In this document: one piece after another, positions 1 to 11,234 of the stretch
How positions within the stretch are numbered: position 1 is the first letter of the stretch
How the letters are laid out: the number at the start of each line of letters is the position of its first letter
Source: Staphylococcus sp. ACRSN
Lineage (GTDB): Bacteria; Bacillota; Bacilli; Staphylococcales; Staphylococcaceae
DNA length: 64,000 nucleotides
Assembly (NCBI RefSeq): GCF_022346615.1
Contig: NZ_JAKRNS010000008.1
Span: 99,930-163,929, forward strand
Direction: 5' to 3'
Notes under the pieces: generated by a model
The model's input: only the letters and a program-made list of their open reading frames with translations
What the model was told of the DNA's origin: nothing
Databases searched by the model: none
Made by a program: the position numbers and the translations under genes

Positions 1-1
1 C

Positions 2-1129
2 ATTCCGATTATTGCTATTTTAGGTAGCATCTTTACATTTGTTTATGCAGTACGTTTGATTGGACAAGTCTTTTTAGGTACTTATAAACCAAAAGATTTA
101 CCAAACAAACCGCATGAAGCACCTATATTAATGCTAATTGCACCTATTACATTGGCTATTTTAGTAATTACATTTGGGTTATTCCCTTCTATACTTTCAG
201 AATCCATAATAGCACCAGCAACTAACGCAATAAGTATGAAACAGACATCACCTGTTGAGTTTCATATGTTCCATGGTTTCACACAAGCATTTTTATCTAC
301 TTTATTGATTTATATTATTGGTTGTCTTTTGATTTTAACTTTTAGTTATTGGATAAAATTGCTTAAATCACAACCTACAAAACTAACTATTAACTATTGG
401 TACGATAAATTCGGTTCTGTAACACCAAACATATCTAAACAGATTACAAACTCATATGTTACTGGTTTTACTCGTAATAACTTGGTAATAATTTTTATTT
501 CATTAATCATTATTACTATTGTGACCCTTATCGTGACACCATTTAGTATTAATTTAAAAAATGTAAGTGAAATCAGACCATTTGAATTAATCATCGTTGT
601 ACTTATTATCACAGCTGCATCTATGATAATTTTTGCACATTCTAGATTATTCAGTATTATCATGGCAAGTGCCGTTGGCTATTGTGTTGCCATATTCTTT
701 ATATTCTTTGGTGCACCAGATTTAGCGCTAACACAATTTGTAGTTGAATCTATTTCAACAGCGTTATTTTTACTTTGTTTCTATCATTTACCTAATTTAA
801 ACAGACACCAAGAAACACAGCCTTTCAAATGGATAAATGTTCTTGTTTCTGTCGGCGCAGGTGCTGTAGTTACTGTTCTTGGTTTGATTGCTTATGGTAA
901 TAGGCATTTTTCATCTATTGGATCATTTTACAAAGAACATGTTTATGACTTAGCTCACGGCACGAATATGGTTAATGTTATACTCGTTGATTTCCGTGGT
1001 ACAGATACGTTATTTGAATCTTCCGTATTAGGTATTGCAGGTCTTGGCGTATATACAATGATTAAATTACGCTATAACAATAAAGCTAAAGATAAGGGAG
1101 GTCATGATATTGAAGAGACAGAAAAATAA
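2..1129 (+). CDS. mnhA1: Na+/H+ antiporter subunit A, C-terminal part (cut by window edge)
   Basis: The reading frame is open from base 2 and has no start in the window, so this is the last ~375 residues of a protein that is about 800 residues in staphylococci. The visible part holds many hydrophobic transmembrane segments and the MrpA-type C-terminal region ([13 protein letters not shown]) fused in subunit A of Mrp/Mnh antiporters. MnhA is the large membrane subunit thought to take part in proton translocation in the seven-subunit Na+/H+ exchanger. The gene is directly followed, with overlap, by mnhB1 to mnhG1, as expected for the operon. The in-frame TTG at 56 is internal to the gene, not a start. 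Confidence 0.95.
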   Translation: MPIIAILGSIFTFVYAVRLIGQVFLGTYKPKDLPNKPHEAPILMLIAPITLAILVITFGLFPSILSESIIAPATNAISMKQTSPVEFHMFHGFTQAFLSTLLIYIIGCLLILTFSYWIKLLKSQPTKLTINYWYDKFGSVTPNISKQITNSYVTGFTRNNLVIIFISLIIITIVTLIVTPFSINLKNVSEIRPFELIIVVLIITAASMIIFAHSRLFSIIMASAVGYCVAIFFIFFGAPDLALTQFVVESISTALFLLCFYHLPNLNRHQETQPFKWINVLVSVGAGAVVTVLGLIAYGNRHFSSIGSFYKEHVYDLAHGTNMVNVILVDFRGTDTLFESSVLGIAGLGVYTMIKLRYNNKAKDKGGHDIEETEK

Positions 1130-1538
1130 CTTAATCTTTCAATATTCAGCTGTCGTCATTTTCTTTCTTATCGTGATGTTTGGCTTATCACTATTTTTAG
1201 CAGGACATTATACACCTGGTGGTGGGTTCGTAGGTGGTCTTCTACTGTCTAGTGCACTTGTAATTATCGCCGTTGCTTTTGATATTAAAACAATGCGTAA
1301 AATTTTCCCTTGGGATTTTAAAATGTTAATCGGTATTGGATTAACATTTTGTTTAGCGACACCGATGGCCAGTTGGTTTTATGATAAAAATTTCTTTACA
1401 CATAAACCTTTCGAAATACCATTATTCTTTTTAAAACCTATGGAATTACACACAGCGACATTTTTTGATTTAGGTGTATTATTTGCCGTAGTTGGTACTG
1501 TAATGACTATAATCTTATCGATTGGAGAGAATGAGTAA
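1110..1538 (+). CDS. mnhB1: Na+/H+ antiporter subunit B
   Basis: This 142-residue membrane protein matches MnhB1 (MrpB family), with the signature segment [16 protein letters not shown] and the C-terminal ending IGENE. The start chosen is TTG at 1110: the Shine-Dalgarno GGGAGG at 1096-1101 lies 8 bases upstream of it, but only 2 bases from the ATG at 1104. The TTG start also gives the usual family length of 142. The gene overlaps the end of mnhA1 and abuts mnhC1, so translation is probably coupled. It is part of the membrane antiporter complex. Confidence 0.95.
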   Translation: MKRQKNNLIFQYSAVVIFFLIVMFGLSLFLAGHYTPGGGFVGGLLLSSALVIIAVAFDIKTMRKIFPWDFKMLIGIGLTFCLATPMASWFYDKNFFTHKPFEIPLFFLKPMELHTATFFDLGVLFAVVGTVMTIILSIGENE

Positions 1539-1885
1539 TGGAAATAGTGATGATTTTTGTTTGTGGTATTCTCACTGCAATGAGCGTCTATCTCATTCTT
1601 TCAAAGAGTCTGATACGCATCATTATTGGAACAACACTACAAACACATACAGCAAATTTATTTTTAATTACAATGGGTGGACTCAAAAAAGGAGAAGTGC
1701 CAATTTATGAAAAGGGTATTTCCTCATATGTAGACCCTATACCACAAGCATTAATATTAACTGCAATCGTAATATCATTTTCAGTTACTGCCTTCTTTCT
1801 TGTACTTGCATTTAGAAGTTATAAAGAATTGGGAACTGACAACGTAGAAAGTATGAAAGGAGTGATCGAAGATGATAGAGAGTAA
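1538..1885 (+). CDS. mnhC1: Na+/H+ antiporter subunit C
   Basis: The 115-residue protein is of the MrpC/NuoK family, with three predicted membrane segments and the conserved stretch [17 protein letters not shown]. The ATG overlaps the last base of the mnhB1 stop (TAATG arrangement), typical of coupled translation in this operon. MnhC resembles the NuoK subunit of complex I and is a small membrane subunit of the antiporter. The length is close to the 113 residues of S. aureus MnhC1. Confidence 0.95.
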   Translation: MEIVMIFVCGILTAMSVYLILSKSLIRIIIGTTLQTHTANLFLITMGGLKKGEVPIYEKGISSYVDPIPQALILTAIVISFSVTAFFLVLAFRSYKELGTDNVESMKGVIEDDRE

Positions 1886-3368
1886 TCTTATCGTTTCTTT
1901 ACTAATCATTCCTATGATTACAGTAATCCTATTAATATTTATAGGTAAGCGCCCTACTATAAAACGTTATGTGGCTTTAGGTGGTACTGCAATCACATTG
2001 ATATTTGCATTTATCAATTTAAATAATGTCTTGAAAGACGGACCGATTAAACTTGAACTTGGTTCCTGGTCAGCACCATATAGTATCGTTTTTGTACTTG
2101 ATATATTCAGTGCACTTCTAGTCATAACGACTTTAATTGTTACAATGTTGGTTATTCTATACTCCTATCAATCTGTAGGTTTAGAACGTGAAACGTATTA
2201 CTACTATTTCTCTATTATGTTCATGTTAACTGGTGTAATCGGTTCGTTTATAACTGGTGATATCTTTAACTTATTCGTATTTTTTGAAGTATTCTTGATG
2301 TCATCTTATATCCTTTTAGTAATTGGTGGTACAAAAGTACAACTGAGTGAAACAATAAAATATGTATTAGTTAATGTAACTTCATCTGCATTTTTTGTAA
2401 TTGCGGTCGCAATGTTGTATTCAGTAGTTGGCACACTTAATTTAGCAGATATCAGTCAGAAATTAAGCGAAATTTCTGCGCAAGACAAAGGTATAGTTAG
2501 TATTGTATTTATAATGTTTATCTTTGTTTTTGCGACAAAAGCTGGCGTATTCCCTATGTATATATGGTTACCCGGCGCATATTATGCACCTCCAGTTGCC
2601 ATTATTGCATTTTTCGGGGCACTATTAACTAAAGTAGGTGTTTATGCAATTGCGAGAACAGCCAGTCTATTCTTCAGAGATACATCCAATTTTTCATATT
2701 ATACAATCTTATTTTTAGCATTAATGACGATTATATTTGGATGTGTTGGTGCAGTTAGTTATTATGATACGAAAAAAATTATCATTTATAACATAATGAT
2801 TGCTATTGGTGTTATTTTAGTTGGCGTTTCAATGATGAATCAGAGTGGTATGATGGGGGCAATTTATTACACATTACATGACATGTTAATTAAGGCCGCT
2901 TTATTCTTCTTAATTGGTGTGATGTATAAGATAACGAAAACGCATGATTTACGAAATTATGGTGGATTAATAAAAGATTATCCTGTATTAGGATGGACTT
3001 TTTTTATCGCTGCACTTAGTCTTGCTGGCATTCCACCACTCAGTGGTTTCTACGGTAAATTTTATATCGTTCAAGCTACATTTGAAAAAGGTTTCTATAT
3101 TAGTGGCATAGTCGTATTACTATCTAGTTTGGTCGTACTTTATTCAGTAATAAAAATCTTTTTACTTGGATTTTTCGGAAAACCTAAAGGTTATGTTGTA
3201 AATCATCAACTTAGATATAAAGGCCTGTTAGCTGTAGCAATTATTGCTGTATTACTTTCGGTCATTTTTGGATTATCAGCTGATGTATTACACCCTATTA
3301 TCAAAGATGCTGCAGAACCTTTCTATAATCCTAATGTTTATATCGAAAGTGTATTGGGGGGACAATAA
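1872..3368 (+). CDS. mnhD1: Na+/H+ antiporter subunit D
   Basis: This 498-residue polytopic membrane protein belongs to the MrpD/NuoN/NuoM proton-translocating family. The region around [17 protein letters not shown] and the downstream [21 protein letters not shown] and [14 protein letters not shown] carry the conserved charged residues (Glu, Lys) of antiporter-like subunits. Its start overlaps mnhC1 by 14 bases and has GGAG upstream. The length equals the S. aureus protein. It probably forms part of the ion channel of the complex together with MnhA. Confidence 0.96.
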   Translation: MIESNLIVSLLIIPMITVILLIFIGKRPTIKRYVALGGTAITLIFAFINLNNVLKDGPIKLELGSWSAPYSIVFVLDIFSALLVITTLIVTMLVILYSYQSVGLERETYYYYFSIMFMLTGVIGSFITGDIFNLFVFFEVFLMSSYILLVIGGTKVQLSETIKYVLVNVTSSAFFVIAVAMLYSVVGTLNLADISQKLSEISAQDKGIVSIVFIMFIFVFATKAGVFPMYIWLPGAYYAPPVAIIAFFGALLTKVGVYAIARTASLFFRDTSNFSYYTILFLALMTIIFGCVGAVSYYDTKKIIIYNIMIAIGVILVGVSMMNQSGMMGAIYYTLHDMLIKAALFFLIGVMYKITKTHDLRNYGGLIKDYPVLGWTFFIAALSLAGIPPLSGFYGKFYIVQATFEKGFYISGIVVLLSSLVVLYSVIKIFLLGFFGKPKGYVVNHQLRYKGLLAVAIIAVLLSVIFGLSADVLHPIIKDAAEPFYNPNVYIESVLGGQ

Positions 3369-3369
3369 T

Positions 3370-3846
3370 ATGGCAGTTCAAATACTTGTGAACCTAATGC
3401 TTTCTGTATTTTGGTTGTTTATCACAGGAAATTATACATTTAATAATTTTATACTCGGCTATTTATTTGCATTACTATTAGTTTATTTAATGCGCGGCGT
3501 ATTGCCAGGTAGATTTTATATTATTACAGTCTATAAAATCATTAAATTATTCATTGTATTTATCATAGAACTCATCAAAGCAAATATTGATGTAATTCGT
3601 ATTATTATTAAACCGACAATTAAAAATGAACCCGCTTTTTTCACTTATCAAACAGATTTAAAAAAAGATTGGCAAATTGTACTATTATCTAACCTGATCA
3701 CTTTAACACCTGGAACTATTGTACTTGGTATTAGTGACGATCGTACTAAAATCTACATACATGCGATAGATTTCAGTACGAAAGAAGAAGAAACAGAAGG
3801 TATTAAGTCATCTCTAGAAAAAGTAGTAAGAGAGGTGGGCGAATAA
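3370..3846 (+). CDS. mnhE1: Na+/H+ antiporter subunit E
   Basis: The product is about 158 residues with two N-terminal membrane segments and a soluble tail containing [12 protein letters not shown], the hallmark of the MrpE family. The start is ATG at 3370, directly after the mnhD1 stop, with GGGGG upstream. A longer reading frame upstream runs inside mnhD1 and is not the gene. MnhE is a non-catalytic subunit needed for full antiporter activity in related systems. Confidence 0.94.
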   Translation: MAVQILVNLMLSVFWLFITGNYTFNNFILGYLFALLLVYLMRGVLPGRFYIITVYKIIKLFIVFIIELIKANIDVIRIIIKPTIKNEPAFFTYQTDLKKDWQIVLLSNLITLTPGTIVLGISDDRTKIYIHAIDFSTKEEETEGIKSSLEKVVREVGE

Positions 3847-4142
3847 TGTTTAACTATAATATTATTCTTATTATCGCATTGATTATCGTAGCTTTATCTA
3901 TGCTAGCAATGTTGGTTAGAGTAATAATCGGACCTTCATTAGCTGATCGTGTCGTTGCTTTAGATGCAATGGGGATTCAATTAATGGCTATCATCGCACT
4001 ATTTAGTATCTTTTTAGGTACAAAATACTTAATTGTAGCCATTTTAATGATTGGTATATTAGCTTTTTTAGGTACTGCAGTCTTTGCAAAATATATGGAT
4101 AAAGGTAAGGTGATTGACCATGACAGGGACGATAATCATTAG
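3846..4142 (+). CDS. mnhF1: Na+/H+ antiporter subunit F
   Basis: The 98-residue protein has three predicted membrane helices and the MrpF motif [16 protein letters not shown]. The ATG overlaps the mnhE1 stop (TAATG), with GAGGTGG just upstream. MrpF homologues have been linked to cation and bile-salt efflux in other bacteria. Here it is simply the sixth subunit of the operon. Confidence 0.95.
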   Translation: MFNYNIILIIALIIVALSMLAMLVRVIIGPSLADRVVALDAMGIQLMAIIALFSIFLGTKYLIVAILMIGILAFLGTAVFAKYMDKGKVIDHDRDDNH

Positions 4143-4476
4143 TATTGCATTAATACTCGTTGTGTTAGGATCTATCATAAGCGCACTCGCAGCGATTGGA
4201 TTGATTCGTTTAGACGATGTATATTCTCGTTCACATGCAGCTGGTAAGGCAGCTACACTTGGTGCAATGCTACTTATAAGTGGTGTATTCCTATTCTTTA
4301 TTGGTAGAGATGGATATGTAAACATGCAACTTATCATAGGTATATTGTTCATTTTAATAACAGGTCCACTTGCCAGCCATTTAATTATCAAAGCAGCTTA
4401 TAATTTAAATACCCCTCCTTCTAAAAGAACTAAATTAGATGAAATCAAACAAGATTTAAAAGATACAAAATTATAA
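4120..4476 (+). CDS. mnhG1: Na+/H+ antiporter subunit G
   Basis: The product is 118 residues and belongs to the MrpG family, with the conserved segment [20 protein letters not shown] and a charged C-terminus ending DLKDTKL as in S. aureus. The ATG at 4120 is preferred over the TTG at 4114: AAGGTGA ends directly before the TTG, which is too close, but is correctly spaced from the ATG. The resulting length equals the S. aureus protein. The start overlaps mnhF1 by 23 bases. It is the last gene of the operon; a terminator follows. Confidence 0.95.
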   Translation: MTGTIIISIALILVVLGSIISALAAIGLIRLDDVYSRSHAAGKAATLGAMLLISGVFLFFIGRDGYVNMQLIIGILFILITGPLASHLIIKAAYNLNTPPSKRTKLDEIKQDLKDTKL

Positions 4477-4490
4477 TATACTTGGAATAT

Positions 4491-4523
4491 AAAAAAACCC
4501 ATCAACTTTGATGGGTTTTTTTC
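4491..4523 (+). terminator. Terminator of the mnh operon
   Basis: The inverted repeat AACCCATCA / TGATGGGTT with a short loop is followed by a run of T. It lies 15 bases after mnhG1. Promoter elements for the next gene follow. Confidence 0.9.
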
Positions 4524-4626
4524 TTAAACTTTCACAAAATAACCTTTTTATTTATAGTTTGCCTTCAAATATATATAATGATATATTAAATCGTAATAGT
4601 TACGTTTTACAAGGAGGTTATATTTT

Positions 4627-5781
4627 ATGTTTAAATGGACTATTATAGGTGGTGGCATACAAGCTGTAACAATTGCACTGAAACTTAGAGAACAAGGTTT
4701 AGATACAAAAGATTTATGTATTATAGATCCACATTCCAACCTCTGTGAACAATTTAATACATTCACATCAAGAATTGAGATGCCTTATTTGCGTTCACCT
4801 TGTGTTCATCATGTACATCCGAACCCTTTTCATTTAAAGCAATTTGCTAAAATCAAACAATTTACTAATCCATCTTATGGGAAATATCAAAGACCTAACA
4901 GAGAAATGTTTATGTATCATACACATGATTTAATCCATAAATTTGATTTAAATAAAAGCCACAAACAAACTACTGTTACTGCTGTAGATAAGGATGCAGA
5001 ATTTTGGCATTTACATTGTGACAATAAACAATGCATCATTTCGGAAAATGTTATTATTGCTTTTGGTTGTAATCATCAAATAAAAACACCGCAGAGTTAT
5101 AAAGACGCGTCAGATGTTTCTCATATTTTTGATAATACATATAAAGATTATGCTCATACCTCTCATGTGATTGGTAGTGGGATTACTGCAGCACATTTAA
5201 CTTTAAAATTATTAAAACAAAATCAAAGTCAAATTCATTTATGGACAAACAAGCCATTAGCAGTACACGATTTCGATGCTGATTCTGGATGGCTTGGTCC
5301 AAGAAATATGAAAAAATTTAGTCAACTTGAAAATTCAACTGAAAAGAAAAGCGTAATTTTAGCTGAAAGGCACAAAGGCTCAATGCCTAAAGAATTAGAA
5401 TTGAGGCTAAAGAAATATGTGATGCAAGGGCGTCTTGTCATACACGTGAATGAACTAAAAAAAATAAAAAATCATAAAATCATTACTGAACATCAACAAT
5501 TATTATACGATTATATAATTTTTGCTACAGGCTTTGAAGAGACAATTATGCAACAACCGATCATTCAACAATTAATTAAAATACACAAAGCACCGCTTCG
5601 GAGTTGCGGTTTACCAAATATCTCTTCTCAACTTGAGTGGCTACCAAATTTATATGTTTCTGGTGGATTAGCTGATTTAGAGTTAGGTCCTTTTGCCAGA
5701 AATATAATGGGTGGTAGAGAATCAGCAATAAGAATTACCCGTGCATTTATAGATAAAACTCATAAAACGACTGTATCATAG
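4627..5781 (+). CDS. FAD/NAD(P)-binding oxidoreductase
   Basis: This 384-residue protein has two dinucleotide-binding motifs: IIGGGIQAV near residue 7 and VIGSGITAA near residue 183. The late ATGFEE motif is typical of flavin monooxygenases of the lysine/ornithine N-hydroxylase type. Similar proteins sit next to mnhG in S. aureus but, to my knowledge, have no assigned substrate. The ATG is preceded by AAGGAGG at the right spacing. The gene stands alone between the mnh terminator and a bidirectional terminator. An N-hydroxylase role is only an inference from the fold. Confidence 0.8.
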   Translation: MFKWTIIGGGIQAVTIALKLREQGLDTKDLCIIDPHSNLCEQFNTFTSRIEMPYLRSPCVHHVHPNPFHLKQFAKIKQFTNPSYGKYQRPNREMFMYHTHDLIHKFDLNKSHKQTTVTAVDKDAEFWHLHCDNKQCIISENVIIAFGCNHQIKTPQSYKDASDVSHIFDNTYKDYAHTSHVIGSGITAAHLTLKLLKQNQSQIHLWTNKPLAVHDFDADSGWLGPRNMKKFSQLENSTEKKSVILAERHKGSMPKELELRLKKYVMQGRLVIHVNELKKIKNHKIITEHQQLLYDYIIFATGFEETIMQQPIIQQLIKIHKAPLRSCGLPNISSQLEWLPNLYVSGGLADLELGPFARNIMGGRESAIRITRAFIDKTHKTTVS

Positions 5782-5812
5782 ACTCTTTTACAAATTTTAT
5801 ATTAATAAAATT

Positions 5813-5878
5813 AAAAATACGCTTAATACTTATTATAAGTGTCTCGAATCACACATTTTAAGTATTAAGCGTATTTTA
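5813..5878. terminator. Bidirectional terminator between convergent genes
   Basis: A long inverted repeat (AAATACGCTTAATACTT with AAGTATTAAGCGTATTT) lies between the convergent oxidoreductase and thioesterase genes. A/T runs on both sides suit termination in both directions. Confidence 0.85.
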
Positions 5879-5884
5879 TATAGT

Positions 5885-6259
5885 TTACTTCCGTGGCTTG
5901 ATGGCAATTGTGCCTCTCATAACACTAATTAGCCTGTCAAAATCATCTTTAATTTCAATATTCCATACTTGTGTTGTTTTGCCTTCGTGTAAGATTGTTG
6001 CAGTTGCAAAAACGGTACCTTCCATAGTTGAGCTAATATGGTTGGCATTCATTTCTAAACCTAAAGGTATAAATTTTTCAGTATCAATAATATGTGCAGC
6101 TCCAATTGAACAAGCCGTTTCGCCTAATGCTAAATTCGCACCACCGTGTAAGTAACCAAAAGGTTGTTTCACTTTATCAGTTACTGGCATAGACATTATA
6201 ATTTCACCATGACCTTCTTTTACAACTTTCATTTCTAACGTATCTATCATATTTGTCAT
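5885..6259 (-). CDS. PaaI/hotdog-fold thioesterase
   Basis: The 124-residue protein has the hotdog thioesterase motif PFGYLHGGANLALGE followed by ETACSIGA, typical of PaaI/YdiI-type acyl-CoA thioesterases. The real substrate is not evident. The start is taken as the ATG at 6259 (MTNMIDTL), because GAGGTG lies at suitable distance upstream; the upstream in-frame TTG has no ribosome site. It lies 31 bases downstream of the antiporter-family gene on the same strand, so the two may be co-transcribed. Confidence 0.85.
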   Translation of the reverse strand: MTNMIDTLEMKVVKEGHGEIIMSMPVTDKVKQPFGYLHGGANLALGETACSIGAAHIIDTEKFIPLGLEMNANHISSTMEGTVFATATILHEGKTTQVWNIEIKDDFDRLISVMRGTIAIKPRK

Positions 6260-6290
6260 AATTGACACCTCATTCAATACTTAATACTAC

Positions 6291-7607
6291 CTATAATACC
6301 ATAGCAGCAATAGTACCAAAAATTATTAACGGTATATTATAAAATATAAAGTTCGGTATACATGTATCTCGAATGTGATCATGTTGACCATCAACATCAA
6401 GTCCTGCTGTTGGTCCTAAAGTTGAATCACTGGCAGGTGAACCTGAATCCCCTAATGCACTTGCTGTACCAATCAATGCAATCAACGCCATTGTATCTAA
6501 TCCTAATGATTCTCCCAATGGAATAAATAAAGTAGCTATAATTGGAATTGTCGCAAATGATGAGCCGATACCAAGCGTAACAATTAAACCAATTATATAC
6601 ATCACAATAATGCTAATCAATTTATTATCACCAGTTATACCACTTAAACTATGCACAAGTTTCGTAATATCACCCGTTTCATTCATTACACCTGCAAAAC
6701 CATTCGCAGATAAAATAACAACACCAATAAATGACATAATCTTTATACCTTCAACAAAATTTTTGTCCAATTCTGTCCATTTAAATGCACGTGATATAAA
6801 GAATATTAAAACACCGGCTAATGCGCCAAATATCATAGAATCTGTTAAAGTTTGGACAACAAAAGTTGCAATGATAGAAACGATAGTAACGACAAGCACA
6901 TAAGGTCTAATAACAATATCATCATTGTTTCTTTCTTCATTACGATCATTATATTCTCTTGGTTTTCTATAATAAAACACACCTAAAATCAAACCGACAA
7001 TATACCCTAATGAAGGTATAATCATCGCCTTCCAAATCATGCTCATTTCAATTGGATGATGTGCTTTTGTAAAACCATTGTCTATAATTTGATGGAATAT
7101 TTGACCAAATCCAAATGGTAAAAGTACATATGGCCAACATAAACCAAATCCTATAATAATACCGATTTGTCTTCGATCAATTTTCAAATCGTTAAACAAG
7201 CTGATTAACGGCGGTATAACGATAGGAATAAATGCAATATGTACTGGAATTAAGTTTTGACTCATTATACTAAGTACCAATAAGGCAATAATAATGATAA
7301 CCTTTACTTTTACTCGAGACATTTTACTATTTTCAGCGTGTATACTATTAATAATTTTATTTACTAAATAATCAGTAATACCACTATATGAAATCAGTGC
7401 CGCAAAGCCACCTAATAAAGCGTAACTTAATGCAACTTCGGCACCATCAACGATATTTTTACCAAATACGGAAACGATGTCAGATACACTCATACCTGCA
7501 ACTAATCCACCTACTAATGCACTGACAAATAAACTGATTACCACGTTAAGCCTACATAAGCAAAGTATAATCATCAGTACAACTGCTATAACAACTGCAT
7601 TGATCAC
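6291..7607 (-). CDS. Na+/H+ antiporter family membrane protein
   Basis: The protein of about 438 residues has around ten or more membrane segments. It shows the NhaC/antiporter-like signature GTASALGDSGSPASDSTLGPT near the C-terminus, with many small residues and Asp in a membrane loop. The GTG at 7607 is chosen because AAGGAG lies 9 bases upstream; this gives the N-terminus MINAVV as in S. aureus. Cargo is probably a cation or an organic anion with Na+, which the sequence alone cannot settle. About 200 bases of AT-rich sequence without a clear terminator separate it from the aminopeptidase gene end. Confidence 0.8.
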   Translation of the reverse strand: MINAVVIAVVLMIILCLCRLNVVISLFVSALVGGLVAGMSVSDIVSVFGKNIVDGAEVALSYALLGGFAALISYSGITDYLVNKIINSIHAENSKMSRVKVKVIIIIALLVLSIMSQNLIPVHIAFIPIVIPPLISLFNDLKIDRRQIGIIIGFGLCWPYVLLPFGFGQIFHQIIDNGFTKAHHPIEMSMIWKAMIIPSLGYIVGLILGVFYYRKPREYNDRNEERNNDDIVIRPYVLVVTIVSIIATFVVQTLTDSMIFGALAGVLIFFISRAFKWTELDKNFVEGIKIMSFIGVVILSANGFAGVMNETGDITKLVHSLSGITGDNKLISIIVMYIIGLIVTLGIGSSFATIPIIATLFIPLGESLGLDTMALIALIGTASALGDSGSPASDSTLGPTAGLDVDGQHDHIRDTCIPNFIFYNIPLIIFGTIAAMVL

Positions 7608-7806
7608 AAAACATAACTCCTTTATCACGTTATCGAACTAAAGTATCACGAAGATAATAGTACCAATTTCAATTAAAATTGTCAATCCTATGTTTTAATC
7701 TATTATAGTGTACACATCATTTATACCACTAGAAGAATATCGGTATAACCAAATATTACTATTTATTGCGTTGAATACCTCACCCCATTATAGCCAATAG
7801 TTTATT

Positions 7807-9297
7807 TTATCTTTGATTTGATAACCAATCCACAATCGTTGTTACAAGGAATGCTGTAGGTCCTTTTGGTCCTTTATAGCTATTTTTATTCGTCGTCGCG
7901 GGCCCTGCAATATCAAAATGCATGTGTGGTACATTTCCAGCAAAATGATTAATAAATGTAGCTGCAAATAATGCTTTTCCCTGTCCATTGGTATGGTTTA
8001 CTAAATCTGCGACATCACTCTTTTTAATTAATTTTCTTTCTGTATCTGTCATTGGTAATTCAAATACATATTCATCACGTTGTGAGGCCAGTGATAATAT
8101 CTCCGACAACTCAGAACTAGCATTGTTATTAAACACTGCCGCTTTATCTTCTCCTAATGCTACAATAGCTGCTCCAGTCAATGTTGCAAAGTCTAAAATA
8201 ACTTCAGGTTGAAATTGAGTTGCATAAAAAACTGCATCACCTAAGACAAGTCTTCCTTCTGCATCTGTGTTTAGTACCTCTACCGTTTCTCCACTTAAAG
8301 CTGTATAAACATCATCTGGTTTCATCGCAATCTCATTAATCATATTTTCAGCTGCCGCAATAACACCAACAATGTTAATCTTCAGATTAAGTTTACTTAC
8401 TGCATCAATCATTGCTACAACATTTGCTGAACCACACATATCAAACTTCATTGTTTGCATACCTGTTTTAGATTTGATTGAATAACCACCCGAATCATAA
8501 GTAATACCCTTTCCAACGAGTGCTACAGGTGATTGATCCTCTGAAGTTCCATTATATGTTAATGTAATCAGTCTCGGACTATGTTTTGAGCCTTTACCAA
8601 CTGCATGAATCAATCCAAAGCCCTCACGTTGTAATGTATCGCCATCTTTGACATCAACTGTTACATCGCTATCTTTAAAATGATTCTCTATTAACTGTGC
8701 ATAATAAGATGGCGTCAATATATTGGGTGGTATATTACTATAGTCTCTAGAAAGATTTATTGCATTTGCCAATATAGAACCTCTATCAAGTGCTATTTGC
8801 AGTGCTTCAGTTGAAGCAGTACTGCTATGAATATCCAATTCAAGTTCATAAGGTGCAGATTTATTTGTTTTATAACCGTCAAATTGATAAATAGCAGCTT
8901 CACTTTGTTGCCCTAACAAAGCAGCTAATTGTACATCTTCAAATATTTTTGATCTAAAAGTATCAAATAAAATGTCAGCTTCAGTAATTCGCTCACTTTT
9001 TAAAAATTGAAATAACTCGCCAAATATATTTAAATATTGATTACTTGTTGCCTCTTTTAAATTTCCTAAACCTACAGCAATCACTTTATAATCATTACCA
9101 CTTAAATTAAAATGTGTTGAGCTAACCTTGCCGATATTACTACTTACAATATGCGTACGTTTTAATTGTTCTATTTTATCGTTTATAATTTCATCATTTA
9201 ACTTTATGTCTTCTAGTTGATTAATATGTTCAGGTACTCCGATGATTAACGTTGAATGATGTGTTTTTGCATTAGTTTGAATAGTTGATTTCATCAT
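7807..9297 (-). CDS. ampA: M17 leucyl aminopeptidase
   Basis: The 496-residue protein is a cytosolic M17 family aminopeptidase that releases N-terminal residues from peptides using two metal ions. The C-terminal catalytic domain shows [10 protein letters not shown] (metal-binding Lys and Asp) and the family signature [13 protein letters not shown]. The start is ATG with a tandem second ATG; AGGGA lies upstream. The position next to the type II NADH dehydrogenase gene is conserved in staphylococci. Confidence 0.93.
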   Translation of the reverse strand: MMKSTIQTNAKTHHSTLIIGVPEHINQLEDIKLNDEIINDKIEQLKRTHIVSSNIGKVSSTHFNLSGNDYKVIAVGLGNLKEATSNQYLNIFGELFQFLKSERITEADILFDTFRSKIFEDVQLAALLGQQSEAAIYQFDGYKTNKSAPYELELDIHSSTASTEALQIALDRGSILANAINLSRDYSNIPPNILTPSYYAQLIENHFKDSDVTVDVKDGDTLQREGFGLIHAVGKGSKHSPRLITLTYNGTSEDQSPVALVGKGITYDSGGYSIKSKTGMQTMKFDMCGSANVVAMIDAVSKLNLKINIVGVIAAAENMINEIAMKPDDVYTALSGETVEVLNTDAEGRLVLGDAVFYATQFQPEVILDFATLTGAAIVALGEDKAAVFNNNASSELSEILSLASQRDEYVFELPMTDTERKLIKKSDVADLVNHTNGQGKALFAATFINHFAGNVPHMHFDIAGPATTNKNSYKGPKGPTAFLVTTIVDWLSNQR

Positions 9298-9345
9298 ATT
9301 CCCTCACTTTTCATGTTTTTAAAAGTTTTTATTTTTCAATTTAAC

Positions 9346-9380
9346 AAAAAGACCCATCTTATTGAAAGACAGGTCTTTTT
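9346..9380 (-). terminator. Terminator after ndh
   Basis: AAAAAGACC and GGTCTTTTT flank a short loop, with U-rich ends in both directions. The hairpin lies about 50 bases beyond the ndh stop and upstream of the aminopeptidase start. Confidence 0.8.
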
Positions 9381-9429
9381 ACTAATGACTCACATACTTT
9401 AAGCCTATGTGACTTATTAAATTCAGATA

Positions 9430-10638
9430 TTAAAATTTACCTTTTTTGAATGCTAAACCAATACCGCCAAGTTTAAACACGGCACGCGTATCGATTACTT
9501 TCTTCATGAAGGCAGCTTTTTTACCTTGGATATCTTTACCGTAAACAACACCAACACCGTCTCCAGAACCTAATGAACATACAGTACCACGGTCAACATA
9601 TGTGAACTCTTGAGTTGGTTGACCTTCTAAGATATTTTTAATATTTTTAGCTGTGTGTTCACCTTCTTGCATAGCGATTTGAGCAGTTGTTGGTAATGGG
9701 CGCTCTTCACCTGCAGGAATAAATGCTGATACATCACCGATTACAAAAATGTTATCGTAACCTTCGATAGTTAAATCTTGTTTAGTTACGATACGGCCAC
9801 GTTTAACGCCTTCGAATGAAGCTTCCATTAATTGGCTACCGCGCACACCAGCTGCCCAAACAGCAGTGTTTGCTTCTAATTGTTGTTCTTCATCGTTAAC
9901 TTTAACTACAAATCCTTTTTCGTTAGCCGCAACGATTGGTGTAGCAATTTTGAATTCAACGCCTTTACTTTCTAAGTAACTTACAGCATGGTTAACTAAT
10001 TCATCAGAGAATTGAGGTAACATTTTTGGAGCAGCTTCAACACAAGTTACTTTAACTTTACTTTGTTCTACACCATATTTGTTACATAATTCTGGGATAC
10101 GATCAGCTAATTCACCCAAGAATTCAACACCAGTGAAACCAGCGCCACCAACTAAAATAGCTAAGTCATTATCATCTTTTTCTTTTGAAGATGCATAATT
10201 AGCAAATTTGTCTTCGATGTGACGAGATAATTTACGAGCAGTTAAAACATTTTCAATTTGGAATGCATGTTCTTTCATTCCTTTAATACCAAATGTTTCA
10301 CTTTCAAATCCTAATGCTACAACTAAAATATCAAAATCAAAGATACCAGCATCTGTTTCAACTTTTTTAGCGTTACGGTCAATTTTAGTAACTTCAGCTT
10401 TAACAAAGTTAACTTTGTCTTTATTTAAAACACTTTCAACTGGATATAGTAAATCTTCATAGCTAATTGTACCTGCAGAAGCTTCATGTAACCATGTTGC
10501 TTCGTAGTGGTAATCATTTTTATTAATTAACGTAATTTCAGCTTCATCTGCTGAAATTTGCTTTTGTAATTTTGTGATAGTTTGTAAACCTGCATAACCA
10601 GCGCCTAAAACTAAAACTTTTTTACGATCTTGAGCCAT
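9430..10638 (-). CDS. ndh: Type II NADH dehydrogenase
   Basis: This 402-residue flavoprotein (NDH-2) transfers electrons from NADH to menaquinone without pumping protons, at the inner face of the membrane. Visible features are the FAD motif [10 protein letters not shown] at residues 8-17, the NADH motif [11 protein letters not shown] in the middle, and the conserved [12 protein letters not shown] segment near the quinone site. The ATG at 10638 (MAQDRKKV) is used because AGGTGA is 5 bases upstream and the length equals the S. aureus enzyme. The in-frame GTG nine bases upstream overlaps the ribosome site. Confidence 0.97.
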   Translation of the reverse strand: MAQDRKKVLVLGAGYAGLQTITKLQKQISADEAEITLINKNDYHYEATWLHEASAGTISYEDLLYPVESVLNKDKVNFVKAEVTKIDRNAKKVETDAGIFDFDILVVALGFESETFGIKGMKEHAFQIENVLTARKLSRHIEDKFANYASSKEKDDNDLAILVGGAGFTGVEFLGELADRIPELCNKYGVEQSKVKVTCVEAAPKMLPQFSDELVNHAVSYLESKGVEFKIATPIVAANEKGFVVKVNDEEQQLEANTAVWAAGVRGSQLMEASFEGVKRGRIVTKQDLTIEGYDNIFVIGDVSAFIPAGEERPLPTTAQIAMQEGEHTAKNIKNILEGQPTQEFTYVDRGTVCSLGSGDGVGVVYGKDIQGKKAAFMKKVIDTRAVFKLGGIGLAFKKGKF

Positions 10639-10861
10639 TTCATTCACCTAAGCTTTCATATATTATTTGTTGCATAAGTCTTTTTCTATACCCTAATTGT
10701 ATTTATGTAAGTCACAAAAAAGACATTTTTCATCCAATACTAATTTTATAGTTTTTATACTTGATTTTCAAGCGCTAACGCATATATTGTTTATTTTTTC
10801 ACATAAACAATTAAAAGATACAGGTTAACGTTACTTAACGAAACGATAACCTGTTAATTAA

Positions 10862-11221
10862 TTAACAGTCTTCAGGTGTTCCTGCAACTTTAGCAGTTCT
10901 AAATGAGCTTCCACAACCGCAAGAAGCAATTGCATTTGGGTTATCAATTTGGAAACCGCCACCCATCAATGACTGTTTGAAATCTATAGTTGTACCTTGT
11001 AAGACTGGTGCATCCATTTTGTCTATCAATACTTTTAAGCCATGAAATTCATATACTTCATCATTTTCACCTGGCTCTGGTTCAGCAGACATGCCATAAG
11101 TAAGGCCCGTACATCCACCACCATTTACTTTAACCTTTAAGTAACCGTCTGCCATCTCATTTTGTTCTAACATATCTTTAACTTCATATGCTGCAGCTTC
11201 TGTTACGTCAATTACTGCCAT
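10862..11221 (-). CDS. A-type iron-sulfur carrier (HesB/IscA/SufA family)
   Basis: The 119-residue protein has the three conserved cysteines of A-type carriers: one in GGGCTGLTYG and two in the C-terminal SCGCGSSF. It is expected to accept Fe-S clusters from a scaffold such as SufU/SufBCD and pass them on to target enzymes. AGGGAGG precedes the ATG. It is 13 bases downstream of the YuzB-like gene on the same strand, probably one transcript. Confidence 0.93.
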   Translation of the reverse strand: MAVIDVTEAAAYEVKDMLEQNEMADGYLKVKVNGGGCTGLTYGMSAEPEPGENDEVYEFHGLKVLIDKMDAPVLQGTTIDFKQSLMGGGFQIDNPNAIASCGCGSSFRTAKVAGTPEDC

Positions 11222-11234
11222 AATTATTACCTCC

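Noticed and set aside
1522..1710. 62-codon ORF overlapping mnhB1-mnhC1
   Set aside because: It lies in another frame of mnhC1, which has a family match and coupled start. It shows no recognisable protein features.
3244..3369. N-terminal extension of mnhE1
   Set aside because: The extra codons read through mnhD1 coding sequence; ATG 3370 has its own ribosome site and gives the family length.
10765..10785. Possible cre-like AAGCGCTAACG upstream of ndh
   Set aside because: It lacks the outer TG/CA bases of the cre consensus.
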